Shown here in pieces: positions 1-7,347 of a DNA stretch of 25,477 nucleotides. This DNA comes from an uncultured Dialister sp. (lineage in GTDB: Bacteria; Bacillota; Negativicutes; Veillonellales; Dialisteraceae): NCBI GenBank assembly GCA_934193095.1, contig CAKPUX010000030.1, positions 1-25,477 on the forward strand. The letters run 5' to 3'. A model generated the notes under the pieces. It was not told the DNA's origin. It made no database searches and worked only from the letters and a program-made list of their open reading frames with translations. How positions within the stretch are numbered: the first letter of the stretch is position 1; each line of letters starts with the position of its first letter. A program made the translations under genes and the position numbers.

Positions 1-8
1 TTCCATAG

Positions 9-14
9 TATAAT
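9..14 (+). promoter_or_regulatory. -10 promoter box for the exported-protein gene
   Basis: A perfect TATAAT lies 46 bases before the first gene's ATG. The matching -35 box would fall before the start of the window, so the promoter is only half visible. The leader it implies is about 40 nt and carries the strong AAGGAGG at 48-54. Confidence 0.5.
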
Positions 15-59
15 CGAATCATATCGAAATGAACCTAAGTCAATTTTAAGGAGGATATC

Positions 60-536
60 ATGAAAAAATTTGCACTGGCACTTGCCGCTTTCACTATGCT
101 TACTGCGACTTCTGCGATGGCGATGGATTCCGCGACACTCCTCGCCCATCCTGACCGTTATCGCGTCATTCATGCAGACGATGAAGAGATCTTCTACGCA
201 GACATGCAGTCTCTCTCCGGCATGCAGACGATGGATTTCCCGGGAAGCATCGAAAATGTAGACTTCACCCTCTACGTGGAAAGCCTGAAAAAGAACCCCA
301 GCGACTATGACTTCGCGGATGGAAATCTCACGACCCGCATTCGTGAATTCAAGATCAATCTCCATGCCGATAAGCGTGAAAGAGAATACTCCATGGATCA
401 CGCCCTCATCGCGATGTATGATGCGAAGGGCAATGCTGTCAGCAAGTATGACCACCTCTCTGACGTGAAGAAAAATCGCAAGCTCGATGCAGAGGCCAAA
501 GAGCTGTATGTGAACCTGTCTCATGTGAGAAAATAG
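60..536 (+). CDS. small exported protein of unknown function (158 aa)
   Basis: I do not recognise the family. Residues 1-21 form a typical Sec signal peptide: two lysines, a hydrophobic core rich in Ala and Leu, and an AMA signal peptidase I site after residue 21. The mature part of about 137 aa is hydrophilic, has no membrane span and no cysteine, and is rich in Asp, Lys and Tyr, so a soluble secreted or periplasmic protein is expected. The start is secure: AAGGAGG at 48-54 sits 5 nt before the ATG, and a TATAAT lies upstream. The gene stands alone, convergent with the exporter operon across a shared terminator at 755-783. Nothing in the sequence links it to that exporter's substrate. Confidence 0.8.
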   Translation: MKKFALALAAFTMLTATSAMAMDSATLLAHPDRYRVIHADDEEIFYADMQSLSGMQTMDFPGSIENVDFTLYVESLKKNPSDYDFADGNLTTRIREFKINLHADKREREYSMDHALIAMYDAKGNAVSKYDHLSDVKKNRKLDAEAKELYVNLSHVRK

Positions 537-540
537 GGAC

Positions 541-579
541 TGGCGACTAGTGACTAGGGATTAGTAGCTAGGGATTAGG
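541..579 (+). repeat. TGACTAGGGATTAG-type intergenic repeat, copy 1
   Basis: This stretch just after the exported-protein gene is built from the words GACTAG, GGGATTAG and TAGCTAGGGATTAGG. A shorter copy occurs at 5645-5664, and an inverted, degenerate copy at about 24974-25025. It is non-coding. Confidence 0.55.
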
Positions 580-615
580 TTTGCGATACGAGAAAACCGC
601 TGGTTCCAAACCTCT

Positions 616-642
616 GCGGCGCTTCTGATTTTTATGCGCCGC
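616..642. repeat. GC-rich hairpin repeat, copy 1
   Basis: GCGGCGC (616-622) pairs with GCGCCGC (636-642) around a 13-nt A+T-rich loop. A sister hairpin at 5836-5862 has the same stem and loop length but an A-T outer pair in place of G-C. It is followed by a tail of repeated TTTCTCATTTCTAAT words to about 680. This is a dispersed intergenic element, not a gene. Confidence 0.6.
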
Positions 643-754
643 ACCACCATTTCGCATTTCTCATTTCTAATTTCTCATTCAAGAGAGGCTTTCATCCACA
701 AACAAGGGAGACCGCACGTCCCCGAGGCTAATCCTGAACCCTGAACCCCAAAAC

Positions 755-783
755 AAAAAACCTGACATGAGTCAGGTTTTTTT
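755..783. terminator. bidirectional intrinsic terminator
   Basis: AAACCTGAC (758-766) and GTCAGGTTT (771-779) form a 9-bp stem with an ATGA loop. An A-run lies on the left and a T-run on the right, so it can stop both the + strand exported-protein transcript and the minus-strand exporter operon ending at 791. Confidence 0.85.
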
Positions 784-790
784 GTTTGCC

Positions 791-2002
791 TTATTCATAA
801 TGCAGTGCATCGATCGGATTCAGCTTCGCCGCCTTCTGTGCCGGATAGAGGCCGAAAATAAGGCCGATCAGGACAGAGAAGACGAAGGAACCGACGATGG
901 GCCCCGCTGCGATAACGGTCGGGATCTGTGACAGCTGCGGTGTCACGAGCGCGATGCCGACGCCAAGAGCGACCCCCAGAAAGCCGCCGGCAAGGCTGAC
1001 GGTGATGGACTCGATCAGGAACTGGACAATGATCATCTGGTATGTCGCGCCCAGCGCTTTGCGGATGCCGATCTCCTTCGTACGCTCCGTGACGGAGACG
1101 AGCATGATATTCATGATGCCGATACCGCCGACAAGGAGGGAGATCGCTGCCACACTGCCAAGGAAGATGGTCAGTGTCTGCGTGGTCGACTCCATCGTCT
1201 TGATGAGATCCTGCGAATTTTGAATGGAGAAATCATCATCCGTCCCGGAGACGCGGTGGCGCGTGCGGAGCAGGTTCGTCACATCGGACTCGATCTGTGA
1301 AAGATCGCTGCTGTTATCAGCGGAGATGACGATGTTATTCACATAGGTGATGTGCAGCATACGTTCCTGCACGGTGCTGAAGGGACAGAGGACGCGGTCA
1401 TCCTGATCCATGAAGGAGTAACCCTTTTCCTCCAAAAGCCCGATCACGGTGAATGGATTCCCATGGATACGGACCTTCTTCCCGATGGGATCCTCTTCTC
1501 CGAAGAGCCCTGTCGCGACCGTTTTCCCGATGACCGCGACACGGGCACGGGCATTGTACTCCTTCTGCGTCCAGAAACGGCCTTCCTGCACCTTGAGGTC
1601 AGAAAGATCCGCATAGTCCTGCGTACAGCCGTAGACACGGGTATTCCAGTTCTTATTCCCATTGACGAGAAGGTAGCTTCCTTGCACGAGCGGAGCGGAA
1701 TAGGTGATATTCGGCAGATTGCGGATCGCCAGATAGTCCTTGTAGGTCAAGGTCTGCATGGAGCCGGCCGCCTGCTTCACGCCCGGCTTTCTGCCGGTCC
1801 CCGGCGTGACAGTAATGGTATTCGATCCCAGACGGGAAATATCGCTCTTGATCGAGTCCTGCACGCCATAGCCGATGGACATGAGCGCGATGACGGCCGC
1901 TACCCCGATGATGATGCCCAGCATGGTGAGCAGCGAGCGCATTTTATTGCTGACGATCGAGCTCCATGCCATGAGGACACTTTCGAAATAAATATTCGTC
2001 AT
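791..2002 (-). CDS. MacB-like ABC transporter permease (FtsX family)
   Basis: This is the 403-aa membrane subunit of a MacB/LolCE-type mechanotransmission ABC transporter. It has one N-terminal membrane helix at about residues 24-46, a large extracytoplasmic core domain (about 50-270), then three helices near 273-303, 323-353 and 363-392. The conserved FtsX signature ERTKEIGIRKALGA is present before the third helix. The start ATG overlaps the stop of the ATPase gene by 4 nt (ATGA), so the two are translationally coupled. In enterobacterial MacB the permease and ATPase are fused; here they are separate polypeptides, as is common in Bacillota. The substrate cannot be read from sequence: macrolides, peptides and lipid-like molecules are all known for the family. 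No TolC-like gene is in the window. Confidence 0.9.
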   Translation of the reverse strand: MTNIYFESVLMAWSSIVSNKMRSLLTMLGIIIGVAAVIALMSIGYGVQDSIKSDISRLGSNTITVTPGTGRKPGVKQAAGSMQTLTYKDYLAIRNLPNITYSAPLVQGSYLLVNGNKNWNTRVYGCTQDYADLSDLKVQEGRFWTQKEYNARARVAVIGKTVATGLFGEEDPIGKKVRIHGNPFTVIGLLEEKGYSFMDQDDRVLCPFSTVQERMLHITYVNNIVISADNSSDLSQIESDVTNLLRTRHRVSGTDDDFSIQNSQDLIKTMESTTQTLTIFLGSVAAISLLVGGIGIMNIMLVSVTERTKEIGIRKALGATYQMIIVQFLIESITVSLAGGFLGVALGVGIALVTPQLSQIPTVIAAGPIVGSFVFSVLIGLIFGLYPAQKAAKLNPIDALHYE

Positions 2003-2709
2003 GATAAAGGCCCTCGTATATCTTTACTAATGTGTCCATCAGAAAGGATCACGTGGCGAGTCGCGTAAGCCGCGACATCATTCTCATGCGTGACGAGGAT
2101 GATGGTCTTCCCCTCTTGATACAAAGAGGAAAAGATCTCCATGACCTCCTTTGTCGATTTGCTGTCCAGATTCCCTGTCGGCTCATCCGCCATGATGATG
2201 GCAGGGTCATTGATGAGCGCACGGGCGATGGCGACGCGCTGGCGCTGCCCGCCCGACATTTCCGCCGGCATATGATACGCACGGTCACGCAGCCCCACGG
2301 AGTCCAGCATGCGAAGAGCGCGCTCTCTTCTCTCCTTCTTGAAGACATTCCCATAGATCATGGGAAGGATGACATTATCCAGCGCCGAGAGCTTCGGCAG
2401 CAGATTGAAGCTCTGGAAGACGAAACCGATCTTGCGATTTCTGGTATAGGCCAGCGCACTGTCCCCGAGCCTCGCGACCTCTTCCCCATCGAGCTTGTAA
2501 GAGCCGCGACTCGGACGATCGAGACAGCCCAGAATATTCATCAGCGTCGATTTTCCGGCGCCCGAGGGCCCCATGATAGAGACGAACTCCCCCTTGGAGA
2601 TCGTAAGATCGATCTTCGTCAGGACAGGCACCTCCTGCTTCCCGATATAATAGCTCTTGCCAATATCCGTCAGGCGGATGACTTCATCCGATTTCTCTTT
2701 CTTCTCCAT
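1999..2709 (-). CDS. MacB/LolD-like ABC transporter ATP-binding protein
   Basis: This cytoplasmic ATPase of about 236 aa drives the adjacent permease. Numbered from a GTG one codon upstream (2712), it shows Walker A GPSGAGKST at 48-56, a Q-loop in FVFQSFNLLP near 98-107, the ABC signature MSGGQ at 152-156, Walker B AIIMADEPTGNLDS at 171-184 and an H-loop in LVTHE. The AxARAL and DEPTGNLD signatures put it in the LolD/MacB/FtsE branch. Either GTG 2712 or ATG 2709 could start it. I prefer ATG because it overlaps the adaptor stop as TGATG and lies 9 nt after GGGAGG. It is the middle gene of the operon, coupled to both neighbours by overlap. Confidence 0.92.
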   Translation of the reverse strand: MEKKEKSDEVIRLTDIGKSYYIGKQEVPVLTKIDLTISKGEFVSIMGPSGAGKSTLMNILGCLDRPSRGSYKLDGEEVARLGDSALAYTRNRKIGFVFQSFNLLPKLSALDNVILPMIYGNVFKKERRERALRMLDSVGLRDRAYHMPAEMSGGQRQRVAIARALINDPAIIMADEPTGNLDSKSTKEVMEIFSSLYQEGKTIILVTHENDVAAYATRHVILSDGHISKDIRGPLS

Positions 2710-3809
2710 CACACCGGACCTCCCGGGCCGTGGCGATTGTTCTTATTCGTCGGAGTCGAAGTCTTCTCCTGCGAGACAGTCCCGCTGACCACGATCTCCT
2801 GCCCTTCGGAAAGACCGCTCGTCACCTCGATCTCCTTCTCGGTGGAAATCCCCGTCGTCACATAGGTCTTCTTCACATCCGCCCCCTCTTTGACGTAGAC
2901 ATAGGAGCCTTCCGAGTCACTGCGGATCGCCGTCACAGGCACCGTCAGCGCATCCACGCTCTCGCGGCCCTTGATGACCGCTCTTGCCGTCATGGACGGA
3001 TAGAGCCCTTCCAGCTCGTCCTTATTGATATCTACATAGACGGTATAGTACACGACCGAGCTCGAGGAACTGCTGGTGCTGCCGCTCGCCGAGTACTGCT
3101 TCTTGGAAATATCCGACACCACGCCGTGGAACGTGCGGTTCGGGTACGCATCGACCGTGAATTCCACCTTCTGGCCCACGGCCACCTCACCGATATCTGT
3201 CTCATCGACCAGAAGCTCGATGCGCATGGAAGAAAGATCGGCGACCGTCACGATGACCATCTGGCTAGACAGCCCCTGAGACACCGTCTCCCCTTCCTTC
3301 ATCGGCTCGCCGATGACCACGCCATCCATCGGCGAAGTGATGACCGTATCATTCACATCCGCCTGCGCCTTGTCATACGCCGCCTGTGCATTCAGATAGT
3401 CCATGCGCGCATTATCCATCTCCTGGTACGGGATCGCGCCTTTCTCATAAAGGCCTGCCAGACGTTCATAGTAGGACTCCTTATTGGCGAGCGTATTCTG
3501 CGTCTGCTTCATCATGGACGTCAACGCCTTCGACTCGATCATCGCCAGCGTCTCGCCCTTTGTGACCTTTTCATTCTGCTTCACATACACCTTTTCCAAA
3601 GTGCCGGACGCCGTCGCCGAGAGATCGACACTGTTCACCGGCTCGATCGTCCCCGTCGCATCGATGGTAAGCCCGATAGCAGCGCGCGATACCGCCCCCA
3701 CCGTGTAATTATCCTTCTGCGGAGCATGGCTCTTCTGATACCAGAAATAACCGCCGCCCGCTGCCACTGCGATGACAATGAGGAGAAGGATTATCCATTT
3801 CTTCTTCAT
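2709..3809 (-). CDS. MacA-like periplasmic adaptor (membrane fusion protein)
   Basis: This 366-aa HlyD/RND-type adaptor is paired with a MacB-like exporter. Residues 5-25 are an N-terminal signal anchor. Next come a split barrel-sandwich (lipoyl-like) region at about 55-95 and 155-185, separated by an alpha-helical hairpin (about 95-150), and then a beta-barrel (about 195-270). Residues 240-251 are an unusual Ser-rich insert inside the barrel. The C-terminus, after the usual ISTEKEIEVTSGLSEGQEIVVSG segment, is a hydrophilic tail rich in Asn, Pro and Gly. The start follows AAGGAGG with 6-nt spacing. It is the first gene of the operon; the helical hairpin is where such adaptors normally contact an outer-membrane channel, which would fit a diderm host. 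Confidence 0.9.
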   Translation of the reverse strand: MKKKWIILLLIVIAVAAGGGYFWYQKSHAPQKDNYTVGAVSRAAIGLTIDATGTIEPVNSVDLSATASGTLEKVYVKQNEKVTKGETLAMIESKALTSMMKQTQNTLANKESYYERLAGLYEKGAIPYQEMDNARMDYLNAQAAYDKAQADVNDTVITSPMDGVVIGEPMKEGETVSQGLSSQMVIVTVADLSSMRIELLVDETDIGEVAVGQKVEFTVDAYPNRTFHGVVSDISKKQYSASGSTSSSSSSVVYYTVYVDINKDELEGLYPSMTARAVIKGRESVDALTVPVTAIRSDSEGSYVYVKEGADVKKTYVTTGISTEKEIEVTSGLSEGQEIVVSGTVSQEKTSTPTNKNNRHGPGGPV

Positions 3810-3836
3810 ATATTTCCTCCTTATGGGTTCATAAAT

Positions 3837-3916
3837 TCACAGGAAACTCTACATTTCGTAAAAACATTCTCTCCTAATAATGTCATTATATCACAGGAAA
3901 GAAGACTGCGTAAAAA
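3837..3916 (-). promoter_or_regulatory. exporter-operon promoter inside a direct repeat
   Basis: On the minus strand an extended -10 (TGATATAAT, -10 box at 3885-3890) lies about 75 nt before the adaptor gene's ATG. The -35 is weak, as expected with an extended -10. On the + strand two similar blocks bracket it: TCACAGGAAA plus CGTAAAAA at 3837-3864 and again at 3891-3916, with inner gaps of 10 and 8 nt and starts 54 nt apart. They could be regulator sites. Confidence 0.5.
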
Positions 3917-4015
3917 TAGAGGAAAGTAGTTTGCAGCTAGCCTGCGGGGGTAGGAAAATGAGAATACCGCTCCTCCGCATCCCATCATTCCCCCGTATTG
4001 TCATTCCCCCATATC

Positions 4016-4037
4016 GTCATTTCGAGCGAAGCGAGAA
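4016..4037. repeat. ATTTCGAGCGAAGCGAGAAAT palindromic repeat
   Basis: This imperfect palindrome (ATTTC against GAAAT, with an inner GC-GAA-GC) belongs to a short intergenic repeat that I recall as widespread in many bacterial genomes, usually in several copies. Only one copy is visible here. It lies in non-coding DNA between the exporter operon and ychF. Confidence 0.5.
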
Positions 4038-4215
4038 ATCTTCCTTGCACACCGGTAAAGCGAAGATTGTGAGATAACGATACGGCAAAAAAATTTTGCG
4101 TTTCCTCACCAATGCAGAACGCCGCTATCACGTTTAGATCCCTCGGCTCTGCTTTCGATGACGATTCGGGAGGACGGGCTATCTCACATCCCCTTTCACC
4201 CCTTCTCGTAGAAGA

Positions 4216-4271
4216 CTGCCCCTGCGGGGCAGATCTATCCTCCGCCTTCGGCGCGCCCCTTCTTCAAGGGG
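4216..4271. repeat. pair of perfect GC-rich hairpins
   Basis: CTGCCCC (4216-4222) pairs with GGGGCAG (4226-4232) across a TGC loop, and CCCCTT (4256-4261) pairs with AAGGGG (4266-4271) across CTTC. A CGCCTTCGGCG stem lies between them. The block resembles an intergenic repeat cassette. There is no T-run and no neighbouring gene end that would make these terminators. Confidence 0.5.
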
Positions 4272-4398
4272 CTGCTCTACTGGCATGCAAAAACGGAATC
4301 TGCGAGAGAAATCAGTATAGTCTGAAATACGAGAATACCGCTTCCCTCACATTCCCTTTCGCCCCGCTGCGCGAGCCAACCTCCGCCCCTTCGGACCG

Positions 4399-4419
4399 CC
4401 TCCTTCCAGCGGAAGGAGG
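4399..4419. repeat. 9-bp perfect hairpin CCTCCTTCC/GGAAGGAGG
   Basis: A perfect 9-bp stem with an AGC loop. The stem contains anti-Shine-Dalgarno-like and Shine-Dalgarno-like words on opposite arms, but no start codon follows in range. It is best read as part of the same intergenic repeat cassette as 4216-4271. Confidence 0.45.
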
Positions 4420-4456
4420 GAACGATGCGAGAGTCCCCCTTTCCTCAAAGAGGGTA

Positions 4457-4486
4457 CAAAAAAGCGCAGCCCATGCGGGCTGCGCT
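4457..4486 (-). terminator. intrinsic terminator of ychF
   Basis: AGCGCAGCCC (4463-4472) and GGGCTGCGCT (4477-4486) form a perfect 10-bp stem with a 4-nt loop. Read on the minus strand it is followed by a run of six T residues. It begins 16 nt after the ychF stop. Confidence 0.92.
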
Positions 4487-4501
4487 CTCTGATTTCAAAA
4501 A

Positions 4502-5608
4502 CTACACATTGAAGCGGAAGTAAGCGATATCCCCATCCTGGATGATATAGTCCTTCCCTTCGACACGGAGGAGACCCTTTTCACGGACCGTCGTATACGA
4601 GCCGCATTCCATCAGGTCTTTGTAGGAGACGATCTCCGCGCGGATGAAGCCTCTCTCGATATCGCTGTGGATCTTGCCGGCGGCCTTCGGTGCTTTCGTC
4701 CCTTCACGGACCGTCCAAGAACGACATTCATCCGGTCCGACGGTGAAGAAATTGATAAGTCCCAGCATAGAGTACGCACTGCGGATCAGGCGATTCAGGC
4801 CAGGCTCCTCTTCGCCCAGATCGGCCAAGAAAGCCTTCGCCTCTTCGGCATCCAGCTCGGAAACCTCCTGCTCGATCTCCGCAGAGATCGGCACCCACTT
4901 GGCGCCTTCCTTTTCTGCCTGCGCCGCTGCCTTTTGGACGAAAGGATTCGCTTCCGGATCCGCGATATCATCTTCCGCGACATTCAGCACATAAAGGACA
5001 GGCTTCAGCGTGATGAGATTCAGTTCCTTCAAGACCTCCAGATCATCTTCCGAGAGATCAAGAGCCCTTGCCGGCGTCCCTTCCTGCAGCGCATCGAATA
5101 CCTTTTCGAGCACCGGCAGATCGAGCTTCGCCTGCTTGATCCCTGCCTGCGCGAGCTTCGCCGTCTTGACCTTCTTCTTGTCGACACTCTCCAGATCCGC
5201 CAGACACAGCTCCGTATTGATGATATCCATATCACGGACAGGATCGATAGAGCCTTCTACGTGCGTGATATTTCCATCCTCGAAGCAGCGGACGACATGC
5301 GCGATGGCATCCGTCTCACGGATATGCGAGAGGAACTGATTTCCCAGACCCTCGCCCTTGGACGCGCCCGCTACGAGGCCGGCGATATCGACGAAACGAG
5401 TGAAAGCCGGCGTCGTCTTCTTCGGCTGGAACATCTCCGCCAGATCATAAATGCGATGATCCGGGACCTCTACGACGCCCACATTCGGCTCGATGGTGCA
5501 GAAAGGAAAATTTGCCGCTTCTGCTCCGGCTTTTGTGATGGCATTGAACAGCGTGCTCTTCCCTACATTCGGAAGACCGACAATGCCGATCTGCAGATTC
5601 GTACTCAT
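4502..5608 (-). CDS. ychF: YchF, Obg-family ATPase/GTPase
   Basis: YchF is a conserved P-loop NTPase of the Obg family that binds ribosomes and, unusually, prefers ATP. The 368-aa protein has P-loop GLPNVGKST at residues 11-19, G3 DIAG in VDIAGLVAGASKGEG, and the atypical G4 NVAE in LYVLNVAED in place of NKxD, the YchF hallmark. A coiled-coil insert precedes the C-terminal TGS-like domain, which includes FFTVGP and the end IQDGDIAYFRFNV. An in-frame ATG lies 22 codons upstream, but I start at 5608: AAGGAG sits 6 nt before it, the sequence there matches the family N-terminus, and the upstream extension has no ribosome binding site. Length agrees with the usual 363 or so. It is a monocistronic housekeeping gene. 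Confidence 0.96.
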   Translation of the reverse strand: MSTNLQIGIVGLPNVGKSTLFNAITKAGAEAANFPFCTIEPNVGVVEVPDHRIYDLAEMFQPKKTTPAFTRFVDIAGLVAGASKGEGLGNQFLSHIRETDAIAHVVRCFEDGNITHVEGSIDPVRDMDIINTELCLADLESVDKKKVKTAKLAQAGIKQAKLDLPVLEKVFDALQEGTPARALDLSEDDLEVLKELNLITLKPVLYVLNVAEDDIADPEANPFVQKAAAQAEKEGAKWVPISAEIEQEVSELDAEEAKAFLADLGEEEPGLNRLIRSAYSMLGLINFFTVGPDECRSWTVREGTKAPKAAGKIHSDIERGFIRAEIVSYKDLMECGSYTTVREKGLLRVEGKDYIIQDGDIAYFRFNV

Positions 5609-5644
5609 GGATACTCCTTGTAAAACAGGTTCAGGGATGGGACA

Positions 5645-5664
5645 TGACTGGTGACTAGGGATTA
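5645..5664 (+). repeat. TGACTAGGGATTA-type intergenic repeat, copy 2
   Basis: A short copy of the repeat at 541-579, placed 36 bp upstream of the ychF start. It is followed by TACATATTGCATT, a 13-mer that occurs again at about 25106-25118 near the third copy. Confidence 0.5.
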
Positions 5665-5718
5665 CATATTGCATTTAACCAGATAGTAGTTAACAGAACT
5701 ATAAATCATCCTAGCTAA

Positions 5719-5893
5719 AAGTGAGGAGTGAGGAATTAGGAGTGAGGAGTGGTAGAAGGGGCGCACAATTCATAAAGCGCCCCAATACCCTCATTTTATA
5801 TAACAGTTTTGTGCTAACTAATCATATAAAACTTCACGGCGCTTTCATATTTTATGCGCCGTACCTTCACTCCTCATTCCTAACTCCTAACTC
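5719..5893. repeat. MITE-like palindromic element of about 175 bp
   Basis: The two ends are imperfect inverted repeats. The left arm has GTGAGGAGTGAGGAATTAGG words followed by a hairpin, GGGGCGC (5758-5764) with GCGCCCC (5777-5783). The right arm has a hairpin, ACGGCGC (5836-5842) with GCGCCGT (5856-5862), followed by CACTCCTCATTCC and CTAACTCCTAACTC. The centre is A+T-rich and non-coding. It fills most of the 333-bp gap between ychF and dapL. No transposase is encoded, so it would be non-autonomous if mobile. Confidence 0.6.
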
Positions 5894-5941
5894 TATAATA
5901 CGATTTCCTCAATCTCTGAGCCAGCCGCCTCCCCCTTCAAT

Positions 5942-7177
5942 TTATCTTTCAGCCAGTGCCTTCTTCATGCGTTCTACCGCTTCCTTCGTCAGCTCCGGCG
6001 TATTGAAAGAAGTCAGACGGACATAGCCTTCCCCGCACGGACCGAAGCCAGAGCCTGGGGTGCAGATGATTTCCGCCTTATTCAGCAAGAAATCGAAGAA
6101 ATCCCAGCTCGTCATGCCTTCCGGCACCGTCAGCCATACATAGGGGCTATTCACGCCACCGCAGGCAGGAAGACCTGCTTCCTTCGCGCCAGCCAAGATG
6201 ACCTCAGCATTCTTTCTATAGATATCCAGCGTTTCCTGGATCTGCTTCTGGCCTTCTTCGGTGTAGATCGCTTCTGCGCCGCGCTGCACGATATAAGAGC
6301 AGCCATTGAACTTCGTGCACTGACGGCGATCCCACAGCTGGTTTGCCGAGATCTTCTCACCCTTCTTCGTTTCCAGCATCAGCTCCTTCGGAACGACGCA
6401 GTACCCACAGCGGACGCCGGTGAAGCCAGCCGTCTTCGAGTACGAACGGAACTCGATAGCGACCTCCTTCGCCCCTTCGATCTCATAAATGCTGTGCGGC
6501 ACATCATCTTCCGTGATGAATGCTTCATACGCAGCATCGAAGAAAATGACAGAGCCCGTCTGCTGTGCATAGCGTACCCATACCGTCAGATCCTTCTTCG
6601 TCAGCGCAGACCCGGTCGGGTTATTCGGCGAGCACAGATAAATGATCATCGGATCATGAGACGGCAGATTTGCCTTGAAACCGCACTCCTCATAGCACGG
6701 CAGATATTCGAAGCGTTCATACGCCCCGCGCACGAATTTGCCGCTTCTGCCCGCCATGACATTGCTGTCCACATAGACCGGGTACACCGGGTCAGTGATC
6801 GCGACGATATCCGATTCTGCAAAGATCTCCTGCATATTGCCGACATCACACTTTGCGCCGTCGCTGACAAAGATCTCATCTGGGGAAATATCGCATCCGC
6901 GATCCTGGAAATCATGCTTCGCGATCGCTTCACGCAGGAAAAGATAGCCCTGCTCCGGACCATAGCCGCGGAACGTCTCCACATGTCCCATTTCCTCGAC
7001 AGCCTTCTTCATCGCTTCGATCACGACCGGAGCCAGCGGCTGCGTCACATCACCGATACCAAGGGAAATGATATTCGCATCCGGATGTGCGGCTTTGTAC
7101 GCCTCCTGCTTCTTGCGGACTTCCGCGAACAGGTATGCACCCTGAAGATTCAGATAATTTTCATTGCAATGAGCCAT
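5942..7177 (-). CDS. dapL: LL-diaminopimelate aminotransferase
   Basis: DapL is a PLP enzyme that converts tetrahydrodipicolinate directly to LL-diaminopimelate using glutamate. This is the one-step aminotransferase branch of lysine and peptidoglycan precursor synthesis. The 411-aa length is typical. Visible motifs are SLGIGDVTQPLAP (38-50), FRGYGPEQGY (69-78, substrate region), CSPNNPTGS (182-190), DAAYEAF (214-220) and SYSKTAGF, with the PLP-binding lysine at about residue 248; CTPGSGFGPCGEGYVRL near the C-terminus is also family-typical. The start follows GAGAGG with 8-nt spacing. It is transcribed alone. No other dap gene is nearby and no clear intrinsic terminator follows; the palindromic element at 5719-5893 lies directly downstream. 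Confidence 0.95.
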   Translation of the reverse strand: MAHCNENYLNLQGAYLFAEVRKKQEAYKAAHPDANIISLGIGDVTQPLAPVVIEAMKKAVEEMGHVETFRGYGPEQGYLFLREAIAKHDFQDRGCDISPDEIFVSDGAKCDVGNMQEIFAESDIVAITDPVYPVYVDSNVMAGRSGKFVRGAYERFEYLPCYEECGFKANLPSHDPMIIYLCSPNNPTGSALTKKDLTVWVRYAQQTGSVIFFDAAYEAFITEDDVPHSIYEIEGAKEVAIEFRSYSKTAGFTGVRCGYCVVPKELMLETKKGEKISANQLWDRRQCTKFNGCSYIVQRGAEAIYTEEGQKQIQETLDIYRKNAEVILAGAKEAGLPACGGVNSPYVWLTVPEGMTSWDFFDFLLNKAEIICTPGSGFGPCGEGYVRLTSFNTPELTKEAVERMKKALAER

Positions 7178-7311
7178 AAGTTTCGCCTCTCTATTCTATC
7201 TATTTATGTCAGTATGACTGTTATATTTTACCATATAGAGGAAGGAAAGGGAAATGAAAATGACTGCCGCTCCCGAAGTGCCGCGAAAAGAGACAAAGTG
7301 ACACCAGTAAT

Positions 7312-7346
7312 AAAAAATCCCCCTATGCCCCAAGGCATAGAGGGAT
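7312..7346 (-). terminator. intrinsic terminator of the 107-codon gene
   Basis: On the minus strand a stem built from CCCTCTATGCC and GGCATAGGGGG, with a short loop, is followed by TTTTTT. It overlaps the end of the small gene at 7348 and insulates it from dapL. Confidence 0.85.
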
Positions 7347-7347
7347 C

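Larger units (their letters stand above)
3917..4457. other. repeat-rich intergenic spacer without a convincing gene
   Basis: Nothing here looks coding. Open frames on the + strand translate the repeat words and lack ribosome binding sites. The stretch contains the GAGCGAAGCGAGAAAT repeat near 4016-4037, a run of perfect GC-rich hairpins between 4216 and 4271, another at 4399-4419, and pyrimidine-rich linkers on the + strand. Confidence 0.6.

Noticed and set aside
3880..4077. 65-codon open frame on the + strand containing an RHFERSEKS stretch
   Set aside because: This peptide is the usual mistranslation of the GAGCGAAGCGAGAAAT intergenic repeat; there is no start signal.
4112..4492. 126-codon open frame on the + strand in the spacer before ychF
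   Set aside because: It translates the GC-rich hairpin repeats and the ychF terminator, has no ribosome binding site, and its composition follows the repeats and not a protein family.
5609..5674. 22-residue N-terminal extension of YchF
   Set aside because: It encodes part of the intergenic repeat, lacks a ribosome binding site, and the family starts at the ATG 5608 that follows AAGGAG.
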